DNA of 64,000 nucleotides from Pseudoalteromonas luteoviolacea H33-S (lineage in GTDB: Bacteria > Pseudomonadota > Gammaproteobacteria > Enterobacterales > Alteromonadaceae), in assembly GCF_001625695.1 (NCBI RefSeq), contig NZ_AUXY01000071.1, forward strand, positions 1 through 64,000. The letters run 5' to 3'. The notes beneath the pieces were generated by a model. That model was not told the DNA's origin. It ran no database searches and worked only from the letters and a program-made list of their open reading frames with translations. Within the stretch, counting starts at the first letter, position 1. Every line of letters starts with the position of its first letter. The translations under genes were made by a program, and so were the position numbers. Positions 1 through 9,614 of this stretch are shown here, piece by piece.

Positions 1-198
1 CAGCAACAGGTGCTTGCTCAGCAACAGGTGCTTGCTCAGCAACAGGTGCTTGCTCAGCAACAGGTGCTTGCTCAGCAACAGGTGCAGGTTCAGCAACAGG
101 TGCTTGCTCAGCAACAGGTGCAGGCTCAGCAACAGGTGCAGGTTCAGCAACAGGTGCAGGCTCAGCAACAGGTGCTTGCTCAGCAACAGGTGCTTGCT
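1..198. repeat. 18-bp tandem repeat tract, 11 copies, inside rne
   Basis: Eleven consecutive 18-bp units begin at 1, 19, 37, 55, 73, 91, 109, 127, 145, 163 and 181, each starting CAGCAACAGGTGC. Two variants alternate, ending TTGCT or AGGTT/AGGCT. On the coding minus strand they specify six-residue units APVAEQ or APVAEP in the RNase E tail. The tract continues beyond the left edge, so its full copy number is unknown. The unit is a multiple of three, so copy-number change keeps the frame. Confidence 0.97.
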
Positions 199-2719
199 CA
201 GTTGATTGAGGCTGATTTGAGCGCATCTGTGCTTCAAACTCGGCTGCGGCTTGATCCGCAACAGGAACAAATGCCGGTTCAGATTGACGATTCGCTGATT
301 CACCACGCTTGCGTCTTTGACCTGCCGCTCTTAGGTGGCGAGGTGAACGTCTAGAGCGCGTCTTAGCTTCTCGCTTGTCCGCATCGACTTCTTCATTTTG
401 CTCTGTTTGTTCAGCATTGAAAGTAGTTACCTCTGTGTCTTCAGTCACAGGCGTTACCACTTCAGAGTTTGGCGCTGTGGCAGGCTCTGCGTTGACATTC
501 GTCTCTGCAGTTGCTTTAACGTCCTCAACTACAGCTGGTTCGTTGACCGGGCTTTCAGCTATGTCACGTTTCACAGGCTCTGCTGGAGCAGGCGTCTCTA
601 CTGTCTGTACTTGCTCTTGAGCTGCATCGACATTATTTTCGACACGCACTTTTTTGCGCAAATTACGACGTTGACGACGTTGTTTAACAGGCTTTTCTTT
701 TTGCTCTTGTTGAGCTTCTTGTTGCTGATTCTCGTTAGTCGCATTTTTCGCTTTATCGGAATCTGAACGCTTACGATTGTTCTGACGGCGGCGTTTATTA
801 CGATTCTCAGAGCGCTCTTGATTGTCAGAACGTTCTTTATCTTCAGCTTTGCCAAAATTATCGTTCGTCGCGTTTGCATCTTTTTGTGCATCACCACGAC
901 CGCGACCTTTTCGACGTTGATTACGGCGACGATTGTCCGGCTTACCACTGCGCTTAGGTTGCTGCTTTTTCTCATCTTCTTTAGGTTGCTCTTCTTCAGA
1001 AGAAAACAGTCCTTTAAGCCAGTTACTCACTCGTGTTAGTAAACCCGCTTTTTGTTCAGCTACCGGTTGCTCTTTTTTCGGTGCAGTTGCTTTTGGCGCA
1101 CTTGGTTGTGAAGCGGGAGCAGGCGCTGTTGGCATAACAACACCTTTGAGAACTGGCTCTTCTTTTGGTGTAGCCTGAGTTATTTGCACTTCAACAATAT
1201 CAGCCTCTGGCTCAGCAACTTGCTCATAGCTTGCTAGCTCAGGTACGTCGTCTTTTCGCAAGCGCACAACTTCATAGTGAGGTGTTTCTAAGTGTTGATT
1301 CGGAATAATGACAACGTGACAATTATGTCTTTTCTCGATGCGTTGTACCGCACGGCGCTTTTCATTCAATAAGAAAGAGCCAACTTTGACAGGTACTTGT
1401 GCGTTTACCTGAGCTGTGTTTTCTTTAATTGCCTCTTCTTCGATCAAACGCAAAATCGACAGTGCGATAGATTCGTTCGAGCGAATAGTGCCTTGTCCAT
1501 TACAGCGTGGACATGAATGTTGACTCGCTTCACCAAGTGATGGACGCAAGCGTTGACGAGACATCTCAAGAAGACCAAATCTTGAAATTTTACCAATTTG
1601 AACGCGTGCTCTGTCCGCTCTAACCGCTTCTTTTAAACGGTTTTCAACTTCACGCTGATGACGAGGTGGAGTCATATCAATGAAATCAATGACAATCAGA
1701 CCACCGAGATCTCGTAGTCTCAACTGTCTTGCAATTTCATCAGCCGCTTCTAAATTTGTATTCAGCGCTGTTTCTTCTATATCACCGCCTTTTGTCGCCT
1801 TAGACGAGTTGATATCGATAGACGTTAAAGCTTCAGTTGGGTCTATGACAATCGAACCACCAGAAGGCAAACGTACTTCACGTTGGAATGCAGACTCAAT
1901 TTGACTTTCAATTTGGTAATGCGTGAATAGAGGTACATCGTTTTTGTATAGTTTCACGCGGTTAATGAAGTCAGGTCTAAAGCGCTCGATGTGTGCTCTG
2001 GCTTCATCAAACACTTTTTGCTTATCGATAAGAATTTCACCGATATCGCGGCGCAGATAATCACGAATAGCTCTAAAAATAACGTTACTTTCTTGATGGA
2101 TCAAAAAAGGTGCTTTTCGGCTATCTGCTGCTTCTTGAATAGCTTGCCAATGCACAAGCAGTGCTTTCAAATCATATTCTAGCTCTTCAAATGACTTGCC
2201 AACGCCCGCTGTGCGAACGATAAGCCCCATGCCCTTAGGCAGTTTAAGGCGGCTTAATGCTTCTTTAAGCTCGATGCGTTCGTCACCTTCAATACGACGT
2301 GAAATGCCACCTGCGCGAGGATTGTTAGGCATTAAAACAAGGTAGCTACCTGCAACGCTAATGAAAGTTGTCAGTGCTGCACCTTTTTGTCCACGCTCTT
2401 CTTTGTCAACTTGAACGATAACTTCTTGACCTTCTTTAATAACGTCTTTGATATTAGGACGTCCATTAAATGTGTAGCCATCGGGGAAGTATGTTTTAGC
2501 TATTTCTTTGAGGGGAAGGAAGCCGTGACGCTCTGCGCCATAGTCGACAAAAGCAGCTTCAAGAGAGGGTTCAATTCGGGTTATTTTGCCTTTATAAATA
2601 TTGGCTTTCTTTTGTTCGTGACCAGGGCTCTCTATATCTAAATCGTATAGACGCTGGCCATCAACCAGTGCAACGCGCATTTCTTCTTGCTGCGTCGCAT
2701 TGATTAGCATGCGTTTCAT
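1..2719 (-). CDS. rne: Ribonuclease E, C-terminus cut by window edge
   Basis: Endoribonuclease of the RNA degradosome, also involved in rRNA and tRNA maturation. The frame opens at ATG 2719-2717 ([10 protein letters not shown]) and stays open to base 1, so the gene is 3'-truncated by the window. Visible are the S1 region, the catalytic DNase I-like motifs [19 protein letters not shown] and [11 protein letters not shown], and the Zn-link CPRC near residue 404, all matching E. coli spacing. After the catalytic half there is an amphipathic stretch near residues 557-572 ([16 protein letters not shown]) like the membrane-targeting helix, then arginine-rich RNA-binding blocks ([25 protein letters not shown]), an acidic low-complexity part and Ala-Pro-Val-Ala-Glu repeats. 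It is divergent to rluC across 546 nt. The family regulates itself through a long 5' leader; a long leader is possible here but its start was not located. Confidence 0.97.
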   Translation of the reverse strand, partial: MKRMLINATQQEEMRVALVDGQRLYDLDIESPGHEQKKANIYKGKITRIEPSLEAAFVDYGAERHGFLPLKEIAKTYFPDGYTFNGRPNIKDVIKEGQEVIVQVDKEERGQKGAALTTFISVAGSYLVLMPNNPRAGGISRRIEGDERIELKEALSRLKLPKGMGLIVRTAGVGKSFEELEYDLKALLVHWQAIQEAADSRKAPFLIHQESNVIFRAIRDYLRRDIGEILIDKQKVFDEARAHIERFRPDFINRVKLYKNDVPLFTHYQIESQIESAFQREVRLPSGGSIVIDPTEALTSIDINSSKATKGGDIEETALNTNLEAADEIARQLRLRDLGGLIVIDFIDMTPPRHQREVENRLKEAVRADRARVQIGKISRFGLLEMSRQRLRPSLGEASQHSCPRCNGQGTIRSNESIALSILRLIEEEAIKENTAQVNAQVPVKVGSFLLNEKRRAVQRIEKRHNCHVVIIPNQHLETPHYEVVRLRKDDVPELASYEQVAEPEADIVEVQITQATPKEEPVLKGVVMPTAPAPASQPSAPKATAPKKEQPVAEQKAGLLTRVSNWLKGLFSSEEEQPKEDEKKQQPKRSGKPDNRRRNQRRKGRGRGDAQKDANATNDNFGKAEDKERSDNQERSENRNKRRRQNNRKRSDSDKAKNATNENQQQEAQQEQKEKPVKQRRQRRNLRKKVRVENNVDAAQEQVQTVETPAPAEPVKRDIAESPVNEPAVVEDVKATAETNVNAEPATAPNSEVVTPVTEDTEVTTFNAEQTEQNEEVDADKREAKTRSRRSPRHLRAAGQRRKRGESANRQSEPAFVPVADQAAAEFEAQMRSNQPQSTEQAPVAEQAPVAEPAPVAEPAPVAEPAPVAEQAPVAEPAPVAEQAPVAEQAPVAEQAPVAEQAPVA

Positions 2720-3265
2720 ATTCTTATATACTCTATTTACTATATTTACCGTCCGATAGTTACATTACATCGAAGGGTAAAATTTTTCTCATACTATTCT
2801 TGTGTACCATTGCAGGCAGTTTAAATGTTCCTGTTACTAATGCAGTCTCACGACTGGGGAGAAGGGAACTTAGTCTGTTTTAACACTTACAGCCTGAATT
2901 ATCTCAAAGGCGGGTTAAAAAATAGCGTTCATTTTGCCTACAGAACTCGCTCGGGTTAAACATACCCACAAATTTACACAAGACACGTTAGTTTTGCTTT
3001 TACATTACTTGTACGTCGCGTCTGGCGATTAAAAGATGAACTGTTACACGCTTCACCTTATGCCAATTACACGTAATAATTGTCTTAGGTCGGAGATAAA
3101 AGCTTTGGAAATCTTAGCTCTGATCTGTATGATCCTCCACCCAAGATGTGCATCACGACAGTTTATTTGCGATAAAAAGCAGTGCTCGCAAAATTTGCGA
3201 GTCGATTATCCCACTAATAACTGTGTGATAGCAACTAAATTATTACTCAAATCAGTGATTAGGCA
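2720..3265. other. Divergent rne / rluC intergenic region
   Basis: This 546-nt gap carries the 5' leader of rne (minus) and of rluC (plus). No open frame here looks like a gene; a plus frame at 3036-3302 has no usable features and runs into rluC. A perfect inverted repeat lies at 3185-3201. I could not assign promoters with confidence. The length fits the long regulated rne leader known in enterobacteria, but conserved hairpins were not recognised. Confidence 0.6.
3185..3201. promoter_or_regulatory. Inverted repeat upstream of rluC
   Basis: CTCGCAAAATTTGCGAG is a perfect 8-bp-arm inverted repeat with one central base, ending about 64 nt before the rluC start. It has no following T-run, so it is more like a protein-binding palindrome or a leader hairpin than a terminator. 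Function is unknown. Confidence 0.4.
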
Positions 3266-4228
3266 ATGTCAGAAAAGAATGGTTTACAAGTTACCTTTGT
3301 AACTATCACCGAAGATCAGTTAGGTCAGCGTATTGATAACTTTTTAGTTACGCACTTAAAAGGTGTACCAAAAAGTGCTGTCTATAAAATTTTGAGAAAA
3401 GGCGAGGTGCGCGTAAACAAAAAGCGTGTAAAGCCAGTATATAAACTACAAATTGATGATGTAGTGCGGATCCCTCCTATTAAGACAGCGGAAAAAACCG
3501 AGTTTGTACCAAAAAACTTAGACCGTGTAGCTGGGCTTGAAGACTGCATAATATATGAAGATAAATACTTGATAGTTATCAATAAGCCTTCAGGTATGGC
3601 AGTGCATGGTGGGAGTGGTTTAAGCTATGGGCTAATAGAAGCCATTCGTGCGTTGAGGCCTCAAGAGAAGTCACTAGAACTGGTGCATCGTCTAGATAGA
3701 GATACTTCGGGTTGCTTATTAATTTCTAAACGTCGAGCAGTGTTAAAAGGGTTGCACGAACAGTTAAGAGAAAAAACCATGGAGAAGAACTATTGGGCAC
3801 TGGTTGCTGGAGAATGGTCCTCAAAACATAAAAACGTCACTGAACCTTTGAGAAAAAACACGCTTAAATCGGGCGAGCGCGTGGTTCGTGTGGATCAAGA
3901 AGAAGGTAAAGCATCACATACTCGTTTTCGTGTGCTTGAAAGATTTAATGGTGCGACATTGGTACAAGCGTCTCCTGTAACTGGACGCACGCATCAGATC
4001 CGTGTTCACACTCAGTGTAAAGGGCATCCAATTGCGTGTGATGACAAATATGGTGATCAAGCGTTTGATGCGCAAATGCGCAGCAAGGGGTTAGGTCGTT
4101 TATTCCTGCATGCAAGAGAACTTCGTTTCTTGCATCCTAAAACTGAGACAACGTTGCACGTTGAAGCGCCGCTTGACGATGCGCTTACCTCATGTATCAA
4201 AACATTAAGAGAAGATAATGGATTATAA
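3266..4228 (+). CDS. rluC: 23S rRNA pseudouridine(955/2504/2580) synthase RluC
   Basis: Isomerises three uridines of 23S rRNA to pseudouridine during 50S assembly. The 320-residue protein has an N-terminal S4 RNA-binding domain (about residues 15-75, GQRIDNFL to KPVYKL) and an RsuA/RluC catalytic domain with the signature HRLDRDTSGCLL near residue 140, whose second Asp is the catalytic residue, and the late motif GRTHQIRVH. Length matches the E. coli enzyme (319). It is divergent to rne, the arrangement found in E. coli and Vibrio. The following HAD gene overlaps its end by 11 nt, suggesting co-transcription and coupled translation. Confidence 0.96.
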   Translation: MSEKNGLQVTFVTITEDQLGQRIDNFLVTHLKGVPKSAVYKILRKGEVRVNKKRVKPVYKLQIDDVVRIPPIKTAEKTEFVPKNLDRVAGLEDCIIYEDKYLIVINKPSGMAVHGGSGLSYGLIEAIRALRPQEKSLELVHRLDRDTSGCLLISKRRAVLKGLHEQLREKTMEKNYWALVAGEWSSKHKNVTEPLRKNTLKSGERVVRVDQEEGKASHTRFRVLERFNGATLVQASPVTGRTHQIRVHTQCKGHPIACDDKYGDQAFDAQMRSKGLGRLFLHARELRFLHPKTETTLHVEAPLDDALTSCIKTLREDNGL

Positions 4229-4859
4229 ACTGGTCATTTTTGATTGGGACGGTACTGTGATGGACACAGTGCCAAAAATTGTAAATACAATTAATAAAGT
4301 AGCTGATACATATGGGTTTCCCAGAGAAACCCAAGAAAAAACTCAAAGCATTATTGGCCTGTCTTTACAGACGGCACTAGAAACATTGTTTCCTGCGCAG
4401 ACTCATCGCAGCGCCGAATTAGCACAAGCATACAAAACAATTTATCGTGATGTAGACCAAACACCTACCGAGTTGTTTAAAGGGGTTGAAGATGTACTGC
4501 AGTTTCTTTCTAATCACAATATCAAGTTAGCGGTTGCAACGGGTAAGAGTCGACCAGGCTTAGACAGACTACTATTAGAATCAGGGCTAGGAGGTTATTT
4601 CGCTGTAACGCGCACGGCTGACGACGCTGAGTCTAAACCAAGTCCAGATATGGTCCAGCAAATTTTGAGTGAACTAGATATTGCACCAGAGCAGGCTGTA
4701 ATGATCGGTGATACAACGATAGACATGGACATGGCAAGAAAGGCTGGCGTCGCCGCAATTGGGGTGACGTTTGGTGTGGCAAATCGAAATGAACTGGCAC
4801 AGTATAGCCCAGTTCATATTATCGATGAATTTGAACAATTACTGACTTGCTTGGCTTAA
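4218..4859 (+). CDS. HAD-IA family phosphatase (phosphoglycolate phosphatase-like)
   Basis: A small-molecule phosphatase of the haloacid dehalogenase superfamily. Motif I is DWDGTVMDT (nucleophile Asp9, acid/base Asp11), motif II the ATGKSRPGLD segment, motif III the Lys of ESKPSPDM, motif IV GDTTIDMDMA. The helical cap between motifs I and II places it in subfamily IA near Gph and YrfG-like proteins. Substrate cannot be read from sequence. It overlaps rluC by 11 nt upstream, and its last 21 nt overlap the end of maf on the other strand. Rounding up damaged or side-product phosphates is a plausible role but is inference. Confidence 0.9.
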   Translation: MDYKLVIFDWDGTVMDTVPKIVNTINKVADTYGFPRETQEKTQSIIGLSLQTALETLFPAQTHRSAELAQAYKTIYRDVDQTPTELFKGVEDVLQFLSNHNIKLAVATGKSRPGLDRLLLESGLGGYFAVTRTADDAESKPSPDMVQQILSELDIAPEQAVMIGDTTIDMDMARKAGVAAIGVTFGVANRNELAQYSPVHIIDEFEQLLTCLA

Positions 4860-5435
4860 TACGTCTACACCAAATTCAGCCAATATTTTTGTCAGTTCAA
4901 TTAATGGAAGGCCTATTAATGTGTTTGGGTCTTCTCCTTCCAGTTTATTAAACAAGCAAATTCCTAGACCTTCACTTTTAAAACTGCCAGCGCAATTGTA
5001 TGGCTGTTCAAGATCTAAATAATTTGAGATTTGTGTTTCAGTTAACTCCCTAAAATAGACCTTAAATGGGACTACTTTAGTGATTGATCTTTGCTCTTCA
5101 ATACAGAAAACGCTTAGTCCTGTATAAAAAGTAACACATTGTCCACTAAATAGAGAAAGTTGTTTTATCGCATTTTCTTTAGTGTGTGGTTTCCCTAGTA
5201 CTTTATTGTTGAATACAGCGACTTGATCAGAGCCTATAGCTAAGCCGTCAGAAAAGTGTTTGGCTGCTTCTTGTGCTTTATTTTCACTTAGACGATGCAC
5301 TAACGATTGCGGTGATTCCCCCTCTAGAGAGGACTCGTCTATGTCTGGTGAGAAAGAAGCGAATGGTAAAGCAATTTTTTTTAAAATTTGCTGCCTAAAA
5401 GGTGAGCTTGAGGCTAATATAATAGGTGTTTTCAT
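4839..5435 (-). CDS. maf: Maf/YceF nucleotide pyrophosphatase (7-methyl-GTP type)
   Basis: House-cleaning nucleotide pyrophosphatase of the Maf fold. Start is set at 5435 (MKTPIILASSSPFRQQIL) because family members begin with the LASxSP motif; the frame is open 12 codons further upstream without support. Family motifs seen: SSSPFRQQIL, DIDES, IGSDQV and KPHTKENA. About 198 residues, normal for the family. The E. coli counterpart yceF lies in the same place between rluC and yceD and prefers 7-methyl-GTP; the same specificity is inferred. Here the gene points opposite to yceD, leaving 121 bp between the divergent starts that hold the yceD promoter. It converges on the HAD gene with a 21-nt overlap. 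Confidence 0.93.
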   Translation of the reverse strand: MKTPIILASSSPFRQQILKKIALPFASFSPDIDESSLEGESPQSLVHRLSENKAQEAAKHFSDGLAIGSDQVAVFNNKVLGKPHTKENAIKQLSLFSGQCVTFYTGLSVFCIEEQRSITKVVPFKVYFRELTETQISNYLDLEQPYNCAGSFKSEGLGICLFNKLEGEDPNTLIGLPLIELTKILAEFGVDVLSQASQ

Positions 5436-5518
5436 CAGGCTATTTGTGTCTGAATTGAGTAATTGACTCAAGGATAAGCCTTAGTCAGCGAAAAACAATA
5501 GGAAAGTTTATTTTTACT

Positions 5519-5547
5519 TTGACTAAACCACTAACAATCTATATGAT
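5519..5547 (+). promoter_or_regulatory. Sigma-70 promoter for yceD-rpmF
   Basis: A -35 box TTGACT (5519-5524), a spacer of exactly 17 and a -10 box TATGAT (5542-5547) give five of six consensus bases in each box. The predicted transcription start falls at about 5553-5556, directly before or at the yceD ATG (5557), so the transcript would have almost no 5' leader. Confidence 0.7.
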
Positions 5548-5556
5548 GCAGCCCCT

Positions 5557-6081
5557 ATGCAAAAGGTGAAAATTCCCATCACTCTTGATCCAGGTAGGGC
5601 AGCGCAACGTCGAGCTACTTATGACGGCATTGTGTCGCTTGAAGAACTTTCTCGACTGCAGCAAGTTGTACAGGATCAGGTAGGTGAAATAGCGGTAACT
5701 ATTCATTGCGATATTGACCAGCAAGGCTTGGTTGTGATCCGAGGCTCAGCTCGGGCACAAGTAACTGTGGTGTGTCAACGTTGTAATGATGAATTAGGGT
5801 TGGATTTGGCTCAAGACTTTGCGTATTCGCCAGTCGGATTAGGTGCAGAGTCGGATGATCTTCCTGAAAGCTACGATGTGGTGGAATTAGATGAAGAAGG
5901 CGAAATTAATCTTCGGCAATTAATTGAAGATGAATTGATTTTGGCGATTCCTATAGTTCCTATGCATGATGAAGCTTCATGTTCGTTTTCAAACAAGCCT
6001 GTGAGCTTTGGCGAAATCGAAGCAGAAGATAGTAAACCAAATCCATTTGAAATTTTAAAACAACTTAAGAAAGATTCTTAG
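5557..6081 (+). CDS. yceD: YceD, DUF177 family 23S rRNA accumulation protein
   Basis: Needed for normal 23S rRNA and 50S accumulation in bacteria; biochemical activity is not known. The 174-residue protein starts [12 protein letters not shown] as in E. coli YceD, which fixes the start. It has the conserved CQRC motif near residue 73 within [12 protein letters not shown], an acidic middle ([13 protein letters not shown]), the [14 protein letters not shown] block and the C-terminal [12 protein letters not shown]. It is followed 10 nt later by rpmF, the universal partner. There is no Shine-Dalgarno before the ATG, and a near-consensus promoter sits so close that translation may start on a leaderless or nearly leaderless mRNA. 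Confidence 0.96.
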   Translation: MQKVKIPITLDPGRAAQRRATYDGIVSLEELSRLQQVVQDQVGEIAVTIHCDIDQQGLVVIRGSARAQVTVVCQRCNDELGLDLAQDFAYSPVGLGAESDDLPESYDVVELDEEGEINLRQLIEDELILAIPIVPMHDEASCSFSNKPVSFGEIEAEDSKPNPFEILKQLKKDS

Positions 6082-6091
6082 GAGAAGGCTA

Positions 6092-6262
6092 ATGGCGGTA
6101 CAAAAAAGCAAAGTGACTCGTTCACGTCGTGGCATGCGTCGTTCACACGATGCAATCAGCGGACCAGCTTTAACTGTAGACCAAGTTTCAGGTGAGACTC
6201 ATCGTCGTCACCACGTAACTGCAGATGGTTACTACAAAGGCGTTAAAGTAATTTCTAACTAA
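6092..6262 (+). CDS. rpmF: 50S ribosomal protein bL32
   Basis: A 56-residue ribosomal protein of the large subunit. It starts [18 protein letters not shown] with the basic N-terminus and then the [10 protein letters not shown] end typical of bL32 without the zinc-binding cysteines. A strong Shine-Dalgarno (TAGGAGAAGG) precedes the ATG. It lies 10 nt after yceD and 11 nt before plsX, the conserved yceD-rpmF-plsX linkage that ties ribosome and membrane lipid synthesis. Confidence 0.98.
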   Translation: MAVQKSKVTRSRRGMRRSHDAISGPALTVDQVSGETHRRHHVTADGYYKGVKVISN

Positions 6263-6273
6263 GAGATTGCTTT

Positions 6274-7314
6274 ATGCTGACCAATCTAACCATTGCGTTA
6301 GATATGATGGGGGGCGATTACGGCCCCCGTTCATCTATTCCTGCTGCAATTCTAGCAGTTGAAAAATACCCAAATCTCACTTTATTACTGTGCGGTAATG
6401 AAGCTGTTTTACGTCAAGCTCTCAGCCAAGAACAAAAATTAAATCATCCTCGGCTGATAATTAAGCATTGCGACGAAGTCGTTACTAATAATTGCGAACC
6501 CGCACATGCGCTGAGAAACAAGCGCAACTCCTCAATGCGCATTTCACTTGATCTTGTCAAATCGGGCCAAGCACAAGCGTGCGTTAGCTCTGGCAATACT
6601 GGCGCGTTATTATCTATGGCGCATTATGTCTTAAAAATGCTGCCTGGTATCAAGCGACCAGCATTAATCACATCCATGCCGACCGAAAAAAAACAACCGG
6701 TATACTTACTCGATTTAGGGGCTAATGTACTTTGCGACCCTGAAACACTATTTCAATTTGCCATTATGGGCTCCATTGTTGCTGGTGAATCGCTAAATAA
6801 AGAAAACCCAAAAGTGAGTTTGCTAAATATCGGTGCGGAAGATATCAAAGGTCATGAAGGTATTAAGCAAGCTGCCAAATTAATGAGTGAGTGTAGCTAC
6901 ATTAATTATCAAGGGTATTGTGAAGGAAGTGATATTTTCTCTGGTAAGTCAGATGTGATTGTCTGTGAAGGGTTTGTTGGTAACATTGCTTTAAAAACTT
7001 GCGAGGGAATTGCTAAGTTAATCATGCTAAAATTCACGAAAGCCTTAAAAAAGCACTTTTTCTATAAGGCGCTTGCATTTTTATTACGCCCGGTGATAAA
7101 AAAACTGTATAAAAAGGTGAACCCCGACCAGTATAACGGTGCAAGTCTGGTAGGATTGCGTGGTATTGTCGTAAAAAGTCACGGAAATGCTTCGAATAAG
7201 GCATTTTTAGCAGCGATCGATGAAGCTGTTAGAGAGGTTAATCGACGCATTCCCGAAAAGATACAAACAGCTTTTGAAAAAATGTCGGATGTGGAAGAAA
7301 CGTCTATAAGCTAG
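6274..7314 (+). CDS. plsX: Phosphate acyltransferase PlsX
   Basis: Peripheral enzyme that converts acyl-ACP and phosphate to acyl-phosphate for the first glycerolipid acylation. The 346-residue protein opens with [12 protein letters not shown], the family signature, and has the conserved SSGNTGALL segment near residue 105 and the [12 protein letters not shown] block near 230. Length is normal. It follows rpmF by 11 nt. The next gene is fabD, not fabH as in E. coli, after a 155-nt gap. Confidence 0.97.
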   Translation: MLTNLTIALDMMGGDYGPRSSIPAAILAVEKYPNLTLLLCGNEAVLRQALSQEQKLNHPRLIIKHCDEVVTNNCEPAHALRNKRNSSMRISLDLVKSGQAQACVSSGNTGALLSMAHYVLKMLPGIKRPALITSMPTEKKQPVYLLDLGANVLCDPETLFQFAIMGSIVAGESLNKENPKVSLLNIGAEDIKGHEGIKQAAKLMSECSYINYQGYCEGSDIFSGKSDVIVCEGFVGNIALKTCEGIAKLIMLKFTKALKKHFFYKALAFLLRPVIKKLYKKVNPDQYNGASLVGLRGIVVKSHGNASNKAFLAAIDEAVREVNRRIPEKIQTAFEKMSDVEETSIS

Positions 7315-7469
7315 CAAGAACGCCACTTTTTTAGCACATTTCGCGTCCATTTAAATAAAGTTGTTTTTATATAATCATTTTTCGTCAAACGTCTTCAGTA
7401 AGTGTAACCGGTTTATTCTATTCCACTCATTGTAGATGGACGAATTTAAGACGAGTAAAAGAGCATCAT

Positions 7470-8396
7470 ATGTCACAAAAAATTGCTTTACTTTTCCCTG
7501 GTCAAGGCTCTCAGAGCGTTGGCATGCTATCAGAGTTGCTAGAATCTTCTGAGGTTGTAAAAAACACTTTTGCAGAGGCATCAGAAGCACTTGGATATGA
7601 TCTTCAAGATTTGGTATTGAATGGTCCTGAGGAAGAGTTAAATAAAACGCATAAAACTCAGCCAGCGCTATTAACAGCAAGCGTTGCGATTTTCCGTCAT
7701 TGGCAAACCAAAAACCTTGATGTTGAGCTAGTATTAGCAGGTCATAGTTTAGGTGAATATTCTGCGTTGGTGTGTGCTGGTGTTATTGAACTTGCAGAAG
7801 CAGTCAAGCTAGTTGAAAAGCGTGGCTTATATATGCAAGAAGCTGTGCCTGCAGGTACGGGCTCGATGGCAGCTATTATCGGTTTAGGTGACGATGTTAT
7901 TGCTAAAGTGTGCGAAGAGTCTGCGCAGTGCCAAGTCGTTTCACCTGTAAACTATAACTCACCAGGGCAAGTTGTTATTGCTGGACATAAAGAAGCGGTC
8001 GAGCGTGCAAGTGAAGCATGTAAAGAGGCTGGAGCAAAACGCGCGTTGCCTCTTTCTGTTAGCGTGCCGTCTCATTGTGAGTTAATGAAGCCTGCTGCTG
8101 AGCGTTTGGCGGCAGATTTAGAAAGCTTGGCTTTTGCTGAGCCTAAATATCAGGTAATCAACAACGTCGATGTTGCAGTGGCACAAAATGCTGCAGAGAT
8201 AAAAGATGCTTTGATTAGACAGCTATTTAGCCCAGTACGTTGGACCGAAACTGTGCAACAACTGGCAGCGCAGGAAATTATTCAAGCCTATGAGTTTGGT
8301 CCTGGTAAAGTGTTGACAGGTCTGGCAAAGAGAATCGATAAATCAGTTAAATGTGCTGCTGCTAACGATTTAGCATCAGTTGAAAGTGCAGAATAA
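7470..8396 (+). CDS. fabD: Malonyl-CoA:ACP transacylase FabD
   Basis: Loads malonyl groups from CoA onto ACP for fatty acid elongation. The 308-residue protein has the oxyanion-loop motif FPGQGSQ near residue 10, the nucleophile motif GHSLGEYSALV with active Ser near residue 92, the catalytic His of VPSHCELM, and the C-terminal EFGPGKVLTGL. Length equals E. coli FabD (309). It begins the fabD-fabG-acpP-fabF series, with fabG 13 nt downstream. Confidence 0.97.
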   Translation: MSQKIALLFPGQGSQSVGMLSELLESSEVVKNTFAEASEALGYDLQDLVLNGPEEELNKTHKTQPALLTASVAIFRHWQTKNLDVELVLAGHSLGEYSALVCAGVIELAEAVKLVEKRGLYMQEAVPAGTGSMAAIIGLGDDVIAKVCEESAQCQVVSPVNYNSPGQVVIAGHKEAVERASEACKEAGAKRALPLSVSVPSHCELMKPAAERLAADLESLAFAEPKYQVINNVDVAVAQNAAEIKDALIRQLFSPVRWTETVQQLAAQEIIQAYEFGPGKVLTGLAKRIDKSVKCAAANDLASVESAE

Positions 8397-8409
8397 TTAG
8401 AGAAGAACA

Positions 8410-9156
8410 ATGTCAAATATTTTTGATTTGAAAGATAAAATTGTATTGGTAACCGGTGCGAGCCGCGGTATTGGTAAATCAGTAGCGCAAACGCTTGTAG
8501 CACAGGGTGCGACAGTACTTGGAACAGCAACAAGTGACTCTGGTGCTGAAAAGATCAGTGAGTACCTAGGTGAAAACGGTAAAGGCTATAAATTAAATGT
8601 CACTGACGTTGAATCTATTGATGCGGTTTTAAAGCAAATTAAGGCTGATTTCGGTGATATCGATGTGCTAGTTAACAACGCGGGTATTACGCGTGATAAC
8701 TTACTTATGCGCATGAAGGAAGATGAGTGGACTGATATTATTGACACTAACTTAAGTGCAATTTATCGTTTATCTAAAGCTGTATTGCGTCCGATGATGA
8801 AGAAAAAATCAGGTCGTATTATTAATATCGGCTCAGTTGTTGGCACTATGGGTAACGCTGGTCAAGCTAACTATGCTGCAGCTAAAGCGGGTGTGATTGG
8901 TTTTTCTAAGTCACTGGCACGTGAGGTTGCATCACGTGGTATCACTGTAAATGTGATTGCACCTGGTTTTATCAAAACTGATATGACAGATGAGTTAACT
9001 GAAGATCAAAAGGCGGCAACACTTGCAAATGTACCTGCAGGTCGTCTGGGTCAGCCTGAAGAGATTGCAGCAGCAGTTGCATACCTAGCTTCAGATGCTG
9101 CAGCTTATATTTCTGGTGAAACACTGCATGTAAATGGTGCGATGTATATGGTGTAA
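8410..9156 (+). CDS. fabG: 3-oxoacyl-ACP reductase FabG
   Basis: NADPH-dependent first reduction step of fatty acid elongation; cytosolic tetramer of the short-chain dehydrogenase family. Visible are the cofactor loop TGASRGIG (residues 14-21), NNAG near 87, the catalytic Ser of INIGSVVGTMG and the Tyr-x3-Lys pair in YAAAKAG. The 248-residue length and the C-terminal GETLHVNGAMYM match FabG closely. Preceded by a GAGAAG ribosome site 13 nt after fabD. Confidence 0.97.
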   Translation: MSNIFDLKDKIVLVTGASRGIGKSVAQTLVAQGATVLGTATSDSGAEKISEYLGENGKGYKLNVTDVESIDAVLKQIKADFGDIDVLVNNAGITRDNLLMRMKEDEWTDIIDTNLSAIYRLSKAVLRPMMKKKSGRIINIGSVVGTMGNAGQANYAAAKAGVIGFSKSLAREVASRGITVNVIAPGFIKTDMTDELTEDQKAATLANVPAGRLGQPEEIAAAVAYLASDAAAYISGETLHVNGAMYMV

Positions 9157-9285
9157 AGATTACAAAATAATTTAAATTTTTGTGATCTTGCCGCAAACAA
9201 GCTTGAATTTGCCCTGAAAATAGGCGATAAAGAGTAAAAAAAATGAGTAACAGGTTTGACCAGACAAAAAAGTCTTAGTCAATCC

Positions 9286-9314
9286 TTGAATCAATACATG
9301 ATGCGCCGTAAACT
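9286..9314 (+). promoter_or_regulatory. Candidate acpP promoter
   Basis: In the 208-nt fabG-acpP gap, TTGAAT (9286-9291) and TAAACT (9309-9314) are separated by 17 nt, four of six consensus bases each. It would give a leader of about 45 nt before acpP. A separate strong promoter for acpP is known in E. coli, where ACP is made in far larger amounts than the Fab enzymes. Confidence 0.5.
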
Positions 9315-9364
9315 ACGCCGCAATCTGAAATTAACGCAAAAGCGTTTTAATAAAGGAAAGAAGA

Positions 9365-9601
9365 ATGAGCGACATCCAAGAACGCGTAAAAAAAATCATC
9401 GTTGAGCAACTAGGTGTTAAAGAGGAAGAAGTAAAATCTGAAGCTTCTTTCGTAGATGACCTAGGTGCAGACTCTCTTGACACTGTTGAGCTAGTAATGG
9501 CTCTAGAAGAAGAGTTCGACACTGAGATCCCTGATGAAGAAGCTGAGAAAATCACTACTGTTCAGGCAGCGATCGACTACGTTACTGCTCACGCTGAGTA
9601 A
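9365..9601 (+). CDS. acpP: Acyl carrier protein
   Basis: Carries growing acyl chains on a 4'-phosphopantetheine arm attached to the Ser of the motif [10 protein letters not shown] (Ser37). The 78-residue acidic four-helix protein begins [10 protein letters not shown] and is nearly identical in pattern to E. coli AcpP. A purine-rich Shine-Dalgarno (AAAGGAAAG) precedes the start. It sits between fabG and fabF with its own likely promoter upstream and a stem-loop downstream. Confidence 0.98.
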   Translation: MSDIQERVKKIIVEQLGVKEEEVKSEASFVDDLGADSLDTVELVMALEEEFDTEIPDEEAEKITTVQAAIDYVTAHAE

Positions 9602-9614
9602 TTAACGGATCTGA

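Noticed and set aside
1..198. Possible CRISPR array
   Set aside because: The 18-bp units are contiguous with no spacers and encode protein repeats.
10..354. Repetitive open frame on the plus strand (Leu-Ala-Gln-Gln repeats)
   Set aside because: It is the antisense reading of the rne repeat tract; rne continues through it on the minus strand with family motifs.
3036..3302. 88-codon plus frame before rluC
   Set aside because: Overlaps the rluC start in another frame and lacks any ribosome site or recognisable motif.
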